Counted from the stretch's first letter, positions 9,284 through 17,998 are shown. The stretch: DNA of 64,000 bases from JADCRZ01 sp965200945 (GCA_965200945.1 OZ241749.1:3658001-3722000), one strand, 5' to 3'. Notes: a model not told the origin generated them from the letters alone. Translations and numbers: made by a program.

Positions 9284-10570
9284 TCAGATATTTTCTACCA
9301 CGCCTATTGATCTTTTTTTATTCACTATAACTGCCCCGGCATAAAGTACAAGTGAACCAACTACCAGTGCTGCAATGTTCCATCCTCCATACTTTGCTGC
9401 CGCTTCAACAAAGCCGGTTACCTGATTTGCTTTGCCGGTAGTACGCTGTAAGATCCATGCTATTGCAGCTATAGCCGCTAACAGCGCACCGGATATTCTG
9501 ACCCACTTGTATACCGGTGTTCTGCTCAATAAAATAAGCCAGGGCACAATCATAGCAATCACGCATAATTGCATGACCTCAATACCCAGATTGAAGCCCA
9601 GGATACTGAGTGCCATTTTGCCGGCACTTAATTGCAGGTTGGAAAGAACGGCAGCGAATGCAAGACCATGGATCAAACCAAAACCAGCGGCAATAAAAAT
9701 TTCTTTTCCGGGAAAAATTGGGCGTATGGCATGGATGGCAGAAACCAGGATGGAAAAGGCAATCAGTACTTCCACAAGCTGGCCTGGTAATCGCACCCAG
9801 CCCAGTGCACCTAAGATCAGCGTGAGGGAATGACCGATGGTAAATGCCGTTACAATTTTCAGCAAACGGATAGCACTATACCTGACGCCGCCAAATCCTT
9901 TCCACTGCTTTCCATTTGTGACAAGCATGGCAGGTAATAGCAATACGATTAAAAATAACAAATGATCGGTTCCTTCACTGATGTGCTGCATGCCCAGGTT
10001 AAGCATGCTTTTAAAACCTTTCCACCAGCTTCCGTCCTGCAAGTCTACCTGAAGGGGATAAATCTTTCCCGTTGGTATATCCATTCTGATGACGCCTATC
10101 TGCTCTCCGTCATCTTCGCTATGTATGCCATTGTTCCAATCCTGTTGTATGTAAACCAATGCGCTGTGGGTGACCACTTGGTGCATTACGGCGTCATAAT
10201 TCAAGGTAAATGTCCGCAAATAGCGTAGGTCATGCGGGGTCAAAGTAAAGTTCACCACCACTTCCTTAAAAACACCTATAATTGGATCAGTGTTAGTAAC
10301 AACTGTTATGCTTGCAATCCGGGTAGTCCAGTTGCTACCGGCAGAGGCGGCATTAATGTGGGCGGTAAAATAGGTTATGAAAAAAGGATCCTTCATATTT
10401 GTTATCCGCTGATCACCGACTGCATTACCAAGTTCTATGAGGGGTATTTTCGCTTCTCCGCGTATAAAATTTTCCAGCATAGATAAATGAACAATAGAAC
10501 TGGGCATCGGGTGTGCAAGTGCGCTGCACCCCATGCATACTATACATAACCAAAGCATAAATTTCTTCAT
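9284..10570 (-). CDS. HupE/UreJ-type membrane protein with exported N-terminal domain
   Basis: The chosen start is ATG 10570, which places a clean signal peptide (MKKFMLWLCIVCMGCSALA) at the N-terminus. The longer frame to 10651 would bury it. The 428-aa protein has a soluble exported domain of ~190 residues, then a HupE/UreJ_2 domain with seven or so membrane segments. The family motif is visible in GMQHISEGTDHLLFLIVLLLPA, together with TIGHSLTL and FGLIHGLAFA; conserved His residues suggest metal handling. HupE/UreJ proteins are linked to nickel/cobalt uptake in some bacteria, but this long form is uncharacterised. It is next to a DUF3500 gene. Confidence 0.83.
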   Translation of the reverse strand: MKKFMLWLCIVCMGCSALAHPMPSSIVHLSMLENFIRGEAKIPLIELGNAVGDQRITNMKDPFFITYFTAHINAASAGSNWTTRIASITVVTNTDPIIGVFKEVVVNFTLTPHDLRYLRTFTLNYDAVMHQVVTHSALVYIQQDWNNGIHSEDDGEQIGVIRMDIPTGKIYPLQVDLQDGSWWKGFKSMLNLGMQHISEGTDHLLFLIVLLLPAMLVTNGKQWKGFGGVRYSAIRLLKIVTAFTIGHSLTLILGALGWVRLPGQLVEVLIAFSILVSAIHAIRPIFPGKEIFIAAGFGLIHGLAFAAVLSNLQLSAGKMALSILGFNLGIEVMQLCVIAMIVPWLILLSRTPVYKWVRISGALLAAIAAIAWILQRTTGKANQVTGFVEAAAKYGGWNIAALVVGSLVLYAGAVIVNKKRSIGVVENI

Positions 10571-10669
10571 AGCTGATAAAATGATGTTTTTACAAACCAG
10601 ATCTTCACACTGCTGTTTACTTACCTGCAATGGCTCCAGACTGCTATGCAACGATATTGATTTTTACGA

Positions 10670-11902
10670 TTAATTGCCCCCATAATCACTTGTCCGATCA
10701 CGCCAGACAGAATGAGGATGAGTGGTATTGGGGAAGTCGCGGCTTGGCTGTACAGAATATTCAATCCAAATGTTTGGGCCATCTAACCGTACATAATCAT
10801 TGGCCTGATTCATCGTTCCGCTGCCTGAGTAAGAAAAATATGTACCTGCCAGTTCTGCAGTGTATTTTGCCATTACGGCTTTGGCCGTTGCCGCATCCAG
10901 GTCGTTCACATAAAATCCGATCGATTTCACAATCTGTTTTTGCTGTGCGCTGTTCAAACCGCCTATCCTGACACCTTGTTTTATGCCAGGAAATTTTCCA
11001 TCATTCCCGGGACCCAGCAGAACATCAGAGAAAGTACCGGAGAGCTTGGCGGAATCCTTTGCAGCTTTGCTGAGCGCTTCAATTATTTTTGAAAATGCTT
11101 CTCTTTCCTGTTCCATTGGCTGATAATTCCGGCCCGCAGCAGTGACTGGAGCCATAGGTTCAACGCCCCTGAAAGAAGGGGTCACTCCGGTAATTTTTCC
11201 TTCGTTGTATGTATTGGCAAAGGCAAAATGATGCCCGCCAAACTGTAACTCCCAGAGCGCTGTGGTGCCGGGTTTACCTAAAAAGGCGATGTAATAATTC
11301 CCCGCTCCGAACGCATTTGCCTGCCCGGTTGTTTTAGCGATATAATCATCCGCTGCAAGAATACCTTGCAGCTCATCGTCTCCTTCGTTAACCGACCCTT
11401 GAGCAAGTACTGAAGCCATCAGCGCTTTCGCTGCTGAAAGTTGTGCCGGATCAAGTGAGCCTAAACTAAGACCTACCCTGTTTGGCCTTGAAAAAGCCTG
11501 GGGAAAGTTTGACCACCTGACTGCATCTTTTTTGGAGTACTCCAACTGTAACAGTGATAACTGGTTTTCTTTTAAGGTGTTTTCGAATGCTTTAGCCAAA
11601 CGGATCACTTCGGTTATCCCGGTATCTTTTGTACTGTCAATGGGTATCCCGGTAAAAACGGCATTCTGCTTCTGCGGATTTTGCAGCTGATTTCTAAACA
11701 GAAAAACCGATGAAATAACACAATATGCAATTCCGGATATAATAATCAAATTCCTGACTGATTTTAAAAGAGATAAATCAACACGAGGTAATATTTCTGC
11801 ATTGCGTGTAACAATTCTGCCGGATCCATTTTTTTGAAGTTCGTGAATGATTCGGTATTCGTAGTTCGGACTCAAAGAATGAAAAAAAGCTTGATTTGCC
11901 AT
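10670..11902 (-). CDS. DUF3500 domain protein, membrane-anchored
   Basis: A 410-aa protein with a cytoplasmic N-terminus (~50 residues), one membrane segment (LIIISGIAYCVISSVFLF), and a large exported DUF3500 domain. Family blocks include ELQFGGHHFAFANTYN, TPSFRGVEPM, LSGTFSDVLLGPG and GPNIWIEYSVQ...HPHSVWRDRTSDYG near the C-terminus. The His-rich motifs (GGHH, HPHS) could bind metal. The biochemical role of DUF3500 is unknown. The gap to the HupE-like gene is 99 bp with no terminator, so an operon is likely. The N-terminal cytoplasmic extension is unusual for an exported protein and could be an annotation-start effect. Confidence 0.8.
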   Translation of the reverse strand: MANQAFFHSLSPNYEYRIIHELQKNGSGRIVTRNAEILPRVDLSLLKSVRNLIIISGIAYCVISSVFLFRNQLQNPQKQNAVFTGIPIDSTKDTGITEVIRLAKAFENTLKENQLSLLQLEYSKKDAVRWSNFPQAFSRPNRVGLSLGSLDPAQLSAAKALMASVLAQGSVNEGDDELQGILAADDYIAKTTGQANAFGAGNYYIAFLGKPGTTALWELQFGGHHFAFANTYNEGKITGVTPSFRGVEPMAPVTAAGRNYQPMEQEREAFSKIIEALSKAAKDSAKLSGTFSDVLLGPGNDGKFPGIKQGVRIGGLNSAQQKQIVKSIGFYVNDLDAATAKAVMAKYTAELAGTYFSYSGSGTMNQANDYVRLDGPNIWIEYSVQPSRDFPNTTHPHSVWRDRTSDYGGN

Positions 11903-12588
11903 GAAGTTATGTATTATTGGAAGTGAACGGGTGCATTTTTACCGAAAACAAATCTATTACTATGCGAAAAGCAGGTTTGCAAAATGATGTAAACAATGAA
12001 AAGTTTGCTGTAAACAATAAAAATCTTTCTTTTGGCAGATTGTGAAAAAATATCACCCATTTTCTGCAATTACCGTTTACTGCAACTCAACTACAGTTGT
12101 TCTTTTTGAAGTCATATGGTCTCAGCATAAGAAAACTGATTTTGTTTACTCAGTGAGTTAAAAGTATTTATATCAAAAAGATAATCAACCACTGGTCAGA
12201 TCACGTTCTTGTAATACCTCGCTTACTGGGTATTTCATGGCTTTTGACAGGTGACCCTACTCTTCATAAGTCTTGCCTGTGGCCTTGTTCTCTATCCTTG
12301 AGATTCAGCCCACAGTATGTAGCCGCTCAGGATCTTACTGAATAGGCCTGTACCGGATAAGTGCAGGCTCTCTTAGTTTTTATTATTAACGGCCAGATTT
12401 TTAGTAGCATTACGCCTATTTCGTTCCCAATACTGACCGTAATATTCAATCTTAGAAGAAAATGTGCAAATAAACGTCATATAAGTAAACTCGTGAAGTA
12501 AAGGAATTATAGGGAAAGAAGAACTCCATATTACAAATTACCTTGCAGAAAATCATGATCGGTTTAATTGCAATATGAAACGAGGGTA
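11903..12588. other. 686-bp gene-free stretch with direct repeats
   Basis: No convincing ORF is present. Two copies of GTAAACAAT lie at 11989-11997 and 12010-12018, 21 bp apart, and an inverted GTTTAC is near 12070, all upstream of the DUF3500 start. The block 12,190-12,380 has the look of decayed coding DNA broken by stops in all frames; no family was recognised. Confidence 0.5.
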
Positions 12589-13659
12589 TTACTTTGAAAT
12601 AGCAAACAGGCCAACAATTCCCAGTGCGTATACAACAAGAACTATAAAAGAGTCCAATCCCATAAAGAGAATCTGTTTGCGGGGTCGGAACAGTAGGCCC
12701 CAGGAATATACAATAGTTAATATCATTGCAATACCTGTTAAATAAATATCGGTTTTCTGTGCTTTTGGAAGTACTGCCTGCCCTGAAATAAGGGTAGCAA
12801 GAAGAAATAAGACAGGCAGAAAAGCGTTGCCGCCAAAAATATCGCTAACAGCCAATTGATAGTCTTTCATTTTTATAGAAGCCAGGCCGGTAGAGATTTC
12901 AGGTAGTGATGTCGCAATGGCGAGAAATGTTGCGCCAAAAATTACTCCTTGCATTCCTATATGTTTGGCAATACCGTCACCACTTCTTTCGAGGGCAACA
13001 CCGGCCACCAAAGTAACCAGTGAGCAAACCAATAGAACGACTACAATTTTTACTGTACTACTATTGTTCTTCTTTGCCTGCTCGTCATGCTTCGCTTTGG
13101 AATGCCCTTGCTCCTCTTCCTGTCCACCAGGCACCTTAAAATCAGCCACCCAGGGCAGGTCTTTGCCGGCTTTACTAATCAATTTCACTCCAACAATCCA
13201 GAAAATAAGTATGAGCACACCTACCGGTGTCATTCTAAAAAGAATGACGGTGGAAGGGAACTGATGCCCGACCACCACTAAAGACAGAACGGCTAAAACC
13301 AGCGAGCCCTCCAACACAAGCGTAAGTGATGAAGACTTATATGTAAGGCTATTTTCCCTGCCTAAACCGAACAGGTCCAGTATGACCAGCACCACGGTTT
13401 GAAAAGCTATGCCTCCCAGAATATTACCTACGGCAATTTCTACATTATGTTGAAGAGATGCACTGATGACAATGGCAATTTCAGGCAGGTTGGTTACTAT
13501 TGCAAGAATAATCATTCCTCCCAATGCCTCACCTAATCCAAGTCGTTTGGAAAGTATATCTGTGGCATTGGACAGATAAATACCGGCGATCCATATTGCT
13601 GTGGCCGCAACAGCAAAAATACCTATGAGTGCGGAAAGAGAAAATGCATTCAAATTCAT
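12589..13659 (-). CDS. CaCA-family sodium/calcium-type exchanger
   Basis: A 356-aa integral membrane antiporter with about 10-11 hydrophobic segments in two homologous halves. The alpha-1 repeat is visible as AIVTNLPEIAIVISAS with VGNILGGIAFQ, and the alpha-2 repeat as AIATSLPEISTGLASI with VSDIFGGNAFLP; the paired PE motifs are the ion-coordinating glutamates. A charged cytoplasmic loop (EEEQGHSKAKHDEQAKKNN) joins the halves. The expected role is cation export driven by Na+ or H+. The ion specificity cannot be read. It is separated from its neighbours by long non-coding stretches. Confidence 0.9.
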   Translation of the reverse strand: MNLNAFSLSALIGIFAVAATAIWIAGIYLSNATDILSKRLGLGEALGGMIILAIVTNLPEIAIVISASLQHNVEIAVGNILGGIAFQTVVLVILDLFGLGRENSLTYKSSSLTLVLEGSLVLAVLSLVVVGHQFPSTVILFRMTPVGVLILIFWIVGVKLISKAGKDLPWVADFKVPGGQEEEQGHSKAKHDEQAKKNNSSTVKIVVVLLVCSLVTLVAGVALERSGDGIAKHIGMQGVIFGATFLAIATSLPEISTGLASIKMKDYQLAVSDIFGGNAFLPVLFLLATLISGQAVLPKAQKTDIYLTGIAMILTIVYSWGLLFRPRKQILFMGLDSFIVLVVYALGIVGLFAISK

Positions 13660-14011
13660 AGTAAACGTGTTGAGATCGGAAATTCAATGATTACGCCGCG
13701 GAGGCCGGTAGGGCATTGGTGTCACTGCCGTTTTCTCAGGGTGTAAAATTTATACATAAAGCTAATGTGAATTATCTATGAGGCACATACAAAACGGAGA
13801 AAACAATAGAGATATAGACACCACATGCAAAACCATCCGATTAGGTGTTTTTAAAATACGGGCATCAATTCCGGTAGAACGAATGTTCACCTAAATAGTA
13901 TTCATCCTCCTCCGGAAAGTCTTTGATGGTGGTGCCCTGCACCTTGATCAGGTCAGTATCACTGATAAGCAACCCCGGGGGGCTCATCCAACATGGCAGT
14001 GGAACATGGAA

Positions 14012-14101
14012 CAACCACGCAAATTGACCCCCATCGGCCACGGCAAACTGACCCCCGTCGACCATTTTAAACTGACCCCCCTCGGCCGGCGCAAATTGAC
14101 C
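14012..14101 (-). repeat. Four tandem 24-bp repeats, remnant of an IS21-type end
   Basis: Read on the minus strand, the units begin GGTCAATTT or GGTCAGTTT at 14101, 14077, 14053 and 14029, exactly 24 bp apart, each ending in GA-GGGG/CGGGG-like G-runs. The last unit is partial. The neighbouring IS21 element has 24-bp units at its istA-side end, so this is probably an orphan end of a second, different IS21-family copy. No transposase genes accompany it. The ORF across it (13865-14065) simply translates the repeat. Confidence 0.6.
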
Positions 14102-14196
14102 CCTGGTTAATGAGATAATTTATCAGTTGTTTTTGTAGGATAATAAGCGGATGTTTTGCTCTTAAAACATCCCCGGTAGTTTGTACCAACCCCTGT

Positions 14197-15279
14197 TTAA
14201 CTGGACGGATTTTCTGGGACGGTTTGAGCGCTTTTGGCACTTTGGTCTTCGAAGATACTGGACGTTTGTTCCCTGACTATCTTATCCACAAAACGGCTCC
14301 CTCCAATTTGAAGGGATTTGCGGGAGCCGTTTTGTGGATAAAGCTTCAGCTCTTTCTTCACCGGCTGTTCTTGTCCCGGCGGCTGTTGTTCATACATCTG
14401 CCATACCCTGGCCGGACGGCTTCCATCCAGGCTGTCATGACGCCTTCGCTCATTGTAAAACCGCTGCCATCTTTCAAAGACATCTTGCGCCTGCTCAATC
14501 GATTCGAACTGCCGGGGTTCCAGCAACTCCCGCTGTATGATGCTATGATATGCCTCTATGAAGCAGTTCTCCTCCAGTGTGGCCACATGAATGAACTCCT
14601 GGCTCACTGCGCTGTCATGCAAATACTCCCGTACAGCGTGAGCAATGAACTGGCTGCCGTTGTCATTTCTCAAAGTGATGCCGGTAGTAACACCCTGATG
14701 TTGTTGTAATATCCTATGCAGCAGCCAGATGACATGCTCCTTTCTCATCTGCCACCACAACACCTGACCTACGATGCTTCTGGTGTATACATCCAACACC
14801 GTGAGCAGCAAAGCATTTCGATTCTCTGCGTGGATGTGAACGTACTTGATGTCCATACACAACTGCTCCATCGGCCTGGATGCCTGCTGTACCCGCCATT
14901 TGACGAACTTTCGCTTGCCACTACCTGCTGCCGGCCGGATGACATGACCACACAGCAGCCGGTGTTGCTTCATAAGCCGGTAGCACTTCTTGTAGTTGAT
15001 CACACAGCCGTTCTCCCTAAGCTCACCGGTGGTCTTGCTGTAGCCGTAGCACACGAACTCCTCTGCCAGGATAAAGCGTATGGCCAGCACCACCGTATCA
15101 TTGCTCACCAGGCTGCCGTCCTGCATCAGGGTGTGTGTGGATGGTTTGCGGCCCTGTTTACCGGTTTTGGGCCGGTAGTAATAGCTGCTGGCTGCCATGC
15201 CGCTCCACTTCAGCAGGGTGCGGGCAGGTGTTCTGTTTTCAAAGAGCTGGATGGAACTTCTGGTATCCGGGTGATTCAA
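14197..15279 (-). CDS. IS3-family transposase OrfB
   Basis: The catalytic part of the IS3 transposase, 360 aa from a TTG at 15279. An HTH_21-like N-terminus (YSKTTGELRENGCVINYKKCYRLMKQH) precedes the integrase core. Its D-D-E triad is visible in LCMDIKYVHI, LRNDNGSQF and ENCFIEAYHS, followed by FYNERRRHDSLDG. In this family OrfB is usually made as an OrfA-OrfB fusion by -1 frameshifting. Here its frame is +1 relative to OrfA at a run of seven A (see findings). It may therefore depend on the TTG start or on slippage, or be inactive. Confidence 0.88.
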   Translation of the reverse strand: MNHPDTRSSIQLFENRTPARTLLKWSGMAASSYYYRPKTGKQGRKPSTHTLMQDGSLVSNDTVVLAIRFILAEEFVCYGYSKTTGELRENGCVINYKKCYRLMKQHRLLCGHVIRPAAGSGKRKFVKWRVQQASRPMEQLCMDIKYVHIHAENRNALLLTVLDVYTRSIVGQVLWWQMRKEHVIWLLHRILQQHQGVTTGITLRNDNGSQFIAHAVREYLHDSAVSQEFIHVATLEENCFIEAYHSIIQRELLEPRQFESIEQAQDVFERWQRFYNERRRHDSLDGSRPARVWQMYEQQPPGQEQPVKKELKLYPQNGSRKSLQIGGSRFVDKIVREQTSSIFEDQSAKSAQTVPENPSS

Positions 15280-15568
15280 AGGCTTTTTTTAAAAGCTCGT
15301 CCTTGAATTCGATCTCCAGGGCCATTTTGGCAATGATCTTCTTGAGGCGCTGGTTTTCAACTTCCATCTGTTTGAAGGCCGGATCGACGGTCTTGTATTT
15401 TGGCTGCAGTCCCTGCATGCCCTCGCCGTTGTAGGCCTTTCTCCACTTTCGGTACAGAGAATGCGACAGATTGTGCTTTCTCATGGTCTCTGTTACCCCG
15501 TTTTGTTCGGCTTCCTGGATGATTTGAAGTTTCTGGGCTTCACTCCATTTTCGTTTGACAATACTCAT
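15239..15568 (-). CDS. IS3-family transposase OrfA
   Basis: A 109-aa helix-turn-helix protein (HTH_Tnp_1) that binds the element ends: KRKWSEAQKLQIIQEAEQNG, then MRKHNLSHSLYRKWRKAY, then a leucine-zipper-like coiled coil (QMEVENQRLKKIIAKMALEIEFKDELLKK). The last ~14 residues (AFESPGYQKFHPAL) lie beyond the A7 tract and overlap OrfB. In canonical elements OrfA stops just after the slippery site, so this tail may be the product of a one-base loss. Confidence 0.85.
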   Translation of the reverse strand: MSIVKRKWSEAQKLQIIQEAEQNGVTETMRKHNLSHSLYRKWRKAYNGEGMQGLQPKYKTVDPAFKQMEVENQRLKKIIAKMALEIEFKDELLKKAFESPGYQKFHPAL

Positions 15569-15645
15569 AACCTGATAAATTTACTGGTTCTAAAATGACT
15601 AATCTGTTTTAACATTTTAGTCCAGCTATTTAGGGGGCTAGTACA

Positions 15646-15840
15646 TTCTATCTGCAGCTCCTTGTAAATATTCTGCAGAATCCGATGAGCTTCAACTATT
15701 TTCTCTTTGAGTGTCTTGCAACGCTTTAGATTACCGTACTTCTTTTTACGCTTGCCAGTGGAGGGATTTGAGTACTCAACAAACCAAAGTTTGTTAATGC
15801 CTCGGTCGAGTGGATAGATGCTGTAATGAAGGGTCTGCAT
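15646..15840 (-). pseudogene. N-terminal fragment of a tyrosine-recombinase integrase
   Basis: About 65 residues from ATG 15840 (MQTLHYSIYPLDRG...) resemble the arm-DNA-binding start of Bacteroidota integrases: LWFVEYSNPSTGKRKKKYGN followed by a KTKEE-like helix (LKRCKTLKEKIVEAHRIL). The frame runs straight into the IS3 end at 15645. No SAM-like or catalytic domain (R-H-x-x-R-H-Y) is found on the other side. Only a 24-codon open frame ending near 14110 follows there. The start codon is 116 bp from the tRNA-derived repeat at 15956, the usual place for an integrase. The call rests on weak N-terminal similarity and strong context. Confidence 0.6.
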
Positions 15841-15955
15841 GGTAATAATCAATATTTTATACCATTTCAGCAGTACCCTTTTGCTCTGCGGAGCGCCTTT
15901 CACAGAGCATTTTATTATCTGAAACCTAGACTAGGGGCGGATTTCAGTACTTTTT

Positions 15956-15978
15956 AGCGGAGAGTGAGAGATTCGAAC
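15956..15978 (-). repeat. Displaced tRNA-Ser 3' end (attachment-site copy)
   Basis: These 23 bp are identical to 20960-20982, which is the T-arm/acceptor 3' end of tRNA-Ser plus one flanking base. Identity stops sharply in the T loop. A 5-kb spacing, with an integrase next to the intact tRNA, marks 15,956-20,982 as an integrated element. Confidence 0.88.
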
Positions 15979-16119
15979 ATGGCTCACAAGTTATTACTTA
16001 TCAATTATTTACGACTTTAAAGAATCAGTGTATCCGAATTTGTAACCTTTTTTTACTGAATATTGAATACCAAATGTAACAAGTAAATTTCAAGTGATGA
16101 GAGCAGCGTCATAAATGCT

Positions 16120-16762
16120 TCATAACCTACGCCTTGGCCCTTTTACTTTCATAACGTCCGTTAAAAGAGAAGGAAATATTTTCAAAGGGAATTTAATCAT
16201 TTCCGTAAGCCGCTCCTCTATAACAGGCCAAGTAACTTTTCCATGTAACAACTGAATAGGCTCTTTGTAATTGATGTCTTTGAAATAAGACAGCGCTTTA
16301 ACAGCCATAACGGGATTACGGACCTGATACTTCTTGTCGAAAGCTGTAAGCAATATCTACAAAATCTTTAAGCCGGGTACCGTTACCTATAATGGCATTC
16401 AGTTTCATTGCAGCAATATCTTCTATGCCGGCCATTCGTATGCCTTCAAGTACAACTTGTGGGTTCACTAACGGATAGCCATGTTTTAGTAGATCTACCT
16501 TTACACCATTAATTTCTCCCTTGATAGTGTTTTTTGAAATAAAGTCTAACTTGAATTGTTTTGATGTTTCCAGGTATTCGGAAAGTTCATTCTCATTGAA
16601 CGCGTTTCCGTTGAAAAAATCCAGGTCTATACTCTTGCGATGCCCAATCTGTAGAGCGAGTGCAGTACCACCCACTAAAATAAAATCATTCAGTTGCTCA
16701 TCACCCATAAGCATCGTCAGGAGTTCCAACGTGCCGGCATCGACTGTTTGTTTTTGAAGCAT
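16120..16762 (-). pseudogene. AbiEii/AbiGii-type nucleotidyltransferase toxin, frameshifted
   Basis: The N-terminal 148-codon frame (16316-16762) has the nucleotidyltransferase signature VGGTALALQIGHRKSIDLDFF and later AAMKLNAIIGNGTRLKDFVDI. It then leaves frame at about 16,345-16,355 and stops. The family's next block continues in the +1 frame as LLTAFDKKYQVRNPVMAVKALSYF (ORF 16120-16353). A small deletion in the KDFVDI-Y-LL region explains both. In AbiE systems this protein is the toxin, an NTP-transferase; truncation before the C-terminal helices probably inactivates it. It overlaps the antitoxin gene upstream by 46 bp. Confidence 0.85.
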
Positions 16763-17034
16763 TTCATTTCATTGAAAGGGATATTAAAAACCAGGCTTGC
16801 AAAATGCATATCCTTTTCATTAAGGTAAGGAATATCTTTGATTGCCTGCCTCACCTCTTTTAAACCGTACATGTGTAAGATAGCGTACCAATCCTCTGGC
16901 CAGCCTCTTTCCAGAACCCTTTGTACAACTACAGTTCGCATGGCATTGAAGTCAAAATCCGCAAGGTTATACTCCCAAAGCAAAGCAGGATTGATACTTT
17001 TGTTCGTATATTGTTCGTATCCGTCAAAAAACAT
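16717..17034 (-). CDS. DUF6922-type antitoxin-like protein
   Basis: A 105-aa protein resembling the DUF6922 partners that precede AbiEii-like toxins in Bacteroidota: LLWEYNLADFDFNAMRTVVVQRVLERG, then WYAILHMYGLKEVRQAIKDI, then LNEKDMHFASLVFNI. It probably binds DNA and represses its own operon while neutralising the toxin (inference from family context). The gene is intact and overlaps the toxin start by 46 bp. With the toxin frameshifted it may be a relic, or may still protect against related systems. Confidence 0.75.
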   Translation of the reverse strand: MFFDGYEQYTNKSINPALLWEYNLADFDFNAMRTVVVQRVLERGWPEDWYAILHMYGLKEVRQAIKDIPYLNEKDMHFASLVFNIPFNEMKCFKNKQSMPARWNS

Positions 17035-17263
17035 AGTAAGTATACTAACTCTTTAGCGAGATAGTAAGATAATGGCAATTTACGACAAAACCGCCTCTTA
17101 AAAACAGTGATTGTAACACATACAGATATAGAGTACTTTCAGTGAATAAACTGGAAAATACGCTCTAATGGATCAGTGTATTCCGTTTGAAGTTGAGTAC
17201 CCTTTGTTGACTGTTTTGTAAGCGGCAAAAACAGGGTGTTGACGGTGAGATAAAGTTAGTGGT

Positions 17264-17981
17264 TTAATCTGTCGCTTCTGTTGGTTTTCTGGTCCATTTT
17301 CTTCTGAGCGATTCTCCTTTGAGTTCTATTCTTTGTGACTGATGAACGATCCGGTCCATGATCGCATCAGCCACCGTTTTCTCTCCTATAACTTCATGCC
17401 ACTGCTTGACCGGCAGCTGAGAGGTGATGATGGTCGAGCGTTTACCATGACGGTCCTCTATGATCTCCATGAGTGATGCCCGGCTCTGGCTGTCAAAGGG
17501 CTGCATACCGAAGTCGTCCAGGATGAACAGGTCCTGCCTTTCTATCTTCATCAGCTCCCTGATGGCCGAACCGTCCGCCCTGGCCATCTTTAGCTGGGCA
17601 AACAGCCGCGTGGCATTGGCATACAGCACCTTGTATCCCATGGTGCAGGCCTGGTGGCCGATGGCCGATGCCACAAAGCTTTTACCCGTACCGGTCGGAC
17701 CAGTAATAAGCACGTTTTCGTGCCCTTTTATAAACTCGCCCTCCGCCAGTCTGTGCAGCTGGTTCTTGTCCAGCCCTCTTCCACGGAGTACTCCAGCGCC
17801 TCGACGGTGGCCTTATAGCGGAAGCGGGCATTGCTCATGCTACGCTCTATGGCCCGGTTGTGGCGGTCATCTCATCCGCTGTAAGCGTTGTAGCGCCTTG
17901 AGTTTCCAGGCTGGTTTTGAACGTCCGGTGCATGCCCAGCAGGAGCAGGCGCCGCATCTTGTCCAATGTGTCTGTGTTCAT
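17264..17981 (-). pseudogene. istB: istB, IS21 helper ATPase, two frameshifts
   Basis: IstB is the AAA+ helper of IS21 transposition. Three frames together rebuild it. The N-terminus runs from ATG 17981 (MNTDTLDKMRRLLLLGMHRT...). The middle runs from about 17,880 (DDRHNRAIERSMSNARFRYKATVEALEYSV). The remainder is GRGLDKNQLHRLAEGEFIKGHENV plus the ORF from 17713 with Walker A GPTGTGKS and Walker B LFILDDFG. The first break also lacks about ten residues normally present between ADEM and DDRHNR. The second is at SVE/RGL near 17,780. A full-length ATPase therefore cannot be made. Confidence 0.85.
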
Positions 17982-17998
17982 ATCAATAGTTGTTTGGT

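Larger units (their letters stand above)
14182..15645 (-). mobile_element. IS3-family (IS150-like) insertion sequence
   Basis: The 1,464-bp element is bounded by inverted ends that read inward as TGTACCAACCCC...CTGGAC (14182 side) and TGTACTAGCCCCC...CTGGAC (15645 side), about 25 bp each with a one-base gap. It carries orfA and orfB on the minus strand. No target duplication is visible, so one flank may have been rearranged or deleted after insertion. It interrupts an integrase gene at 15646. Confidence 0.85.

Noticed and set aside
13865..14065. A 66-codon minus-strand ORF
   Set aside because: Its first third is a translation of the 24-bp tandem repeats (DGGQFAV-ADGGQFAW). The rest has no recognised family and is likely IS debris.
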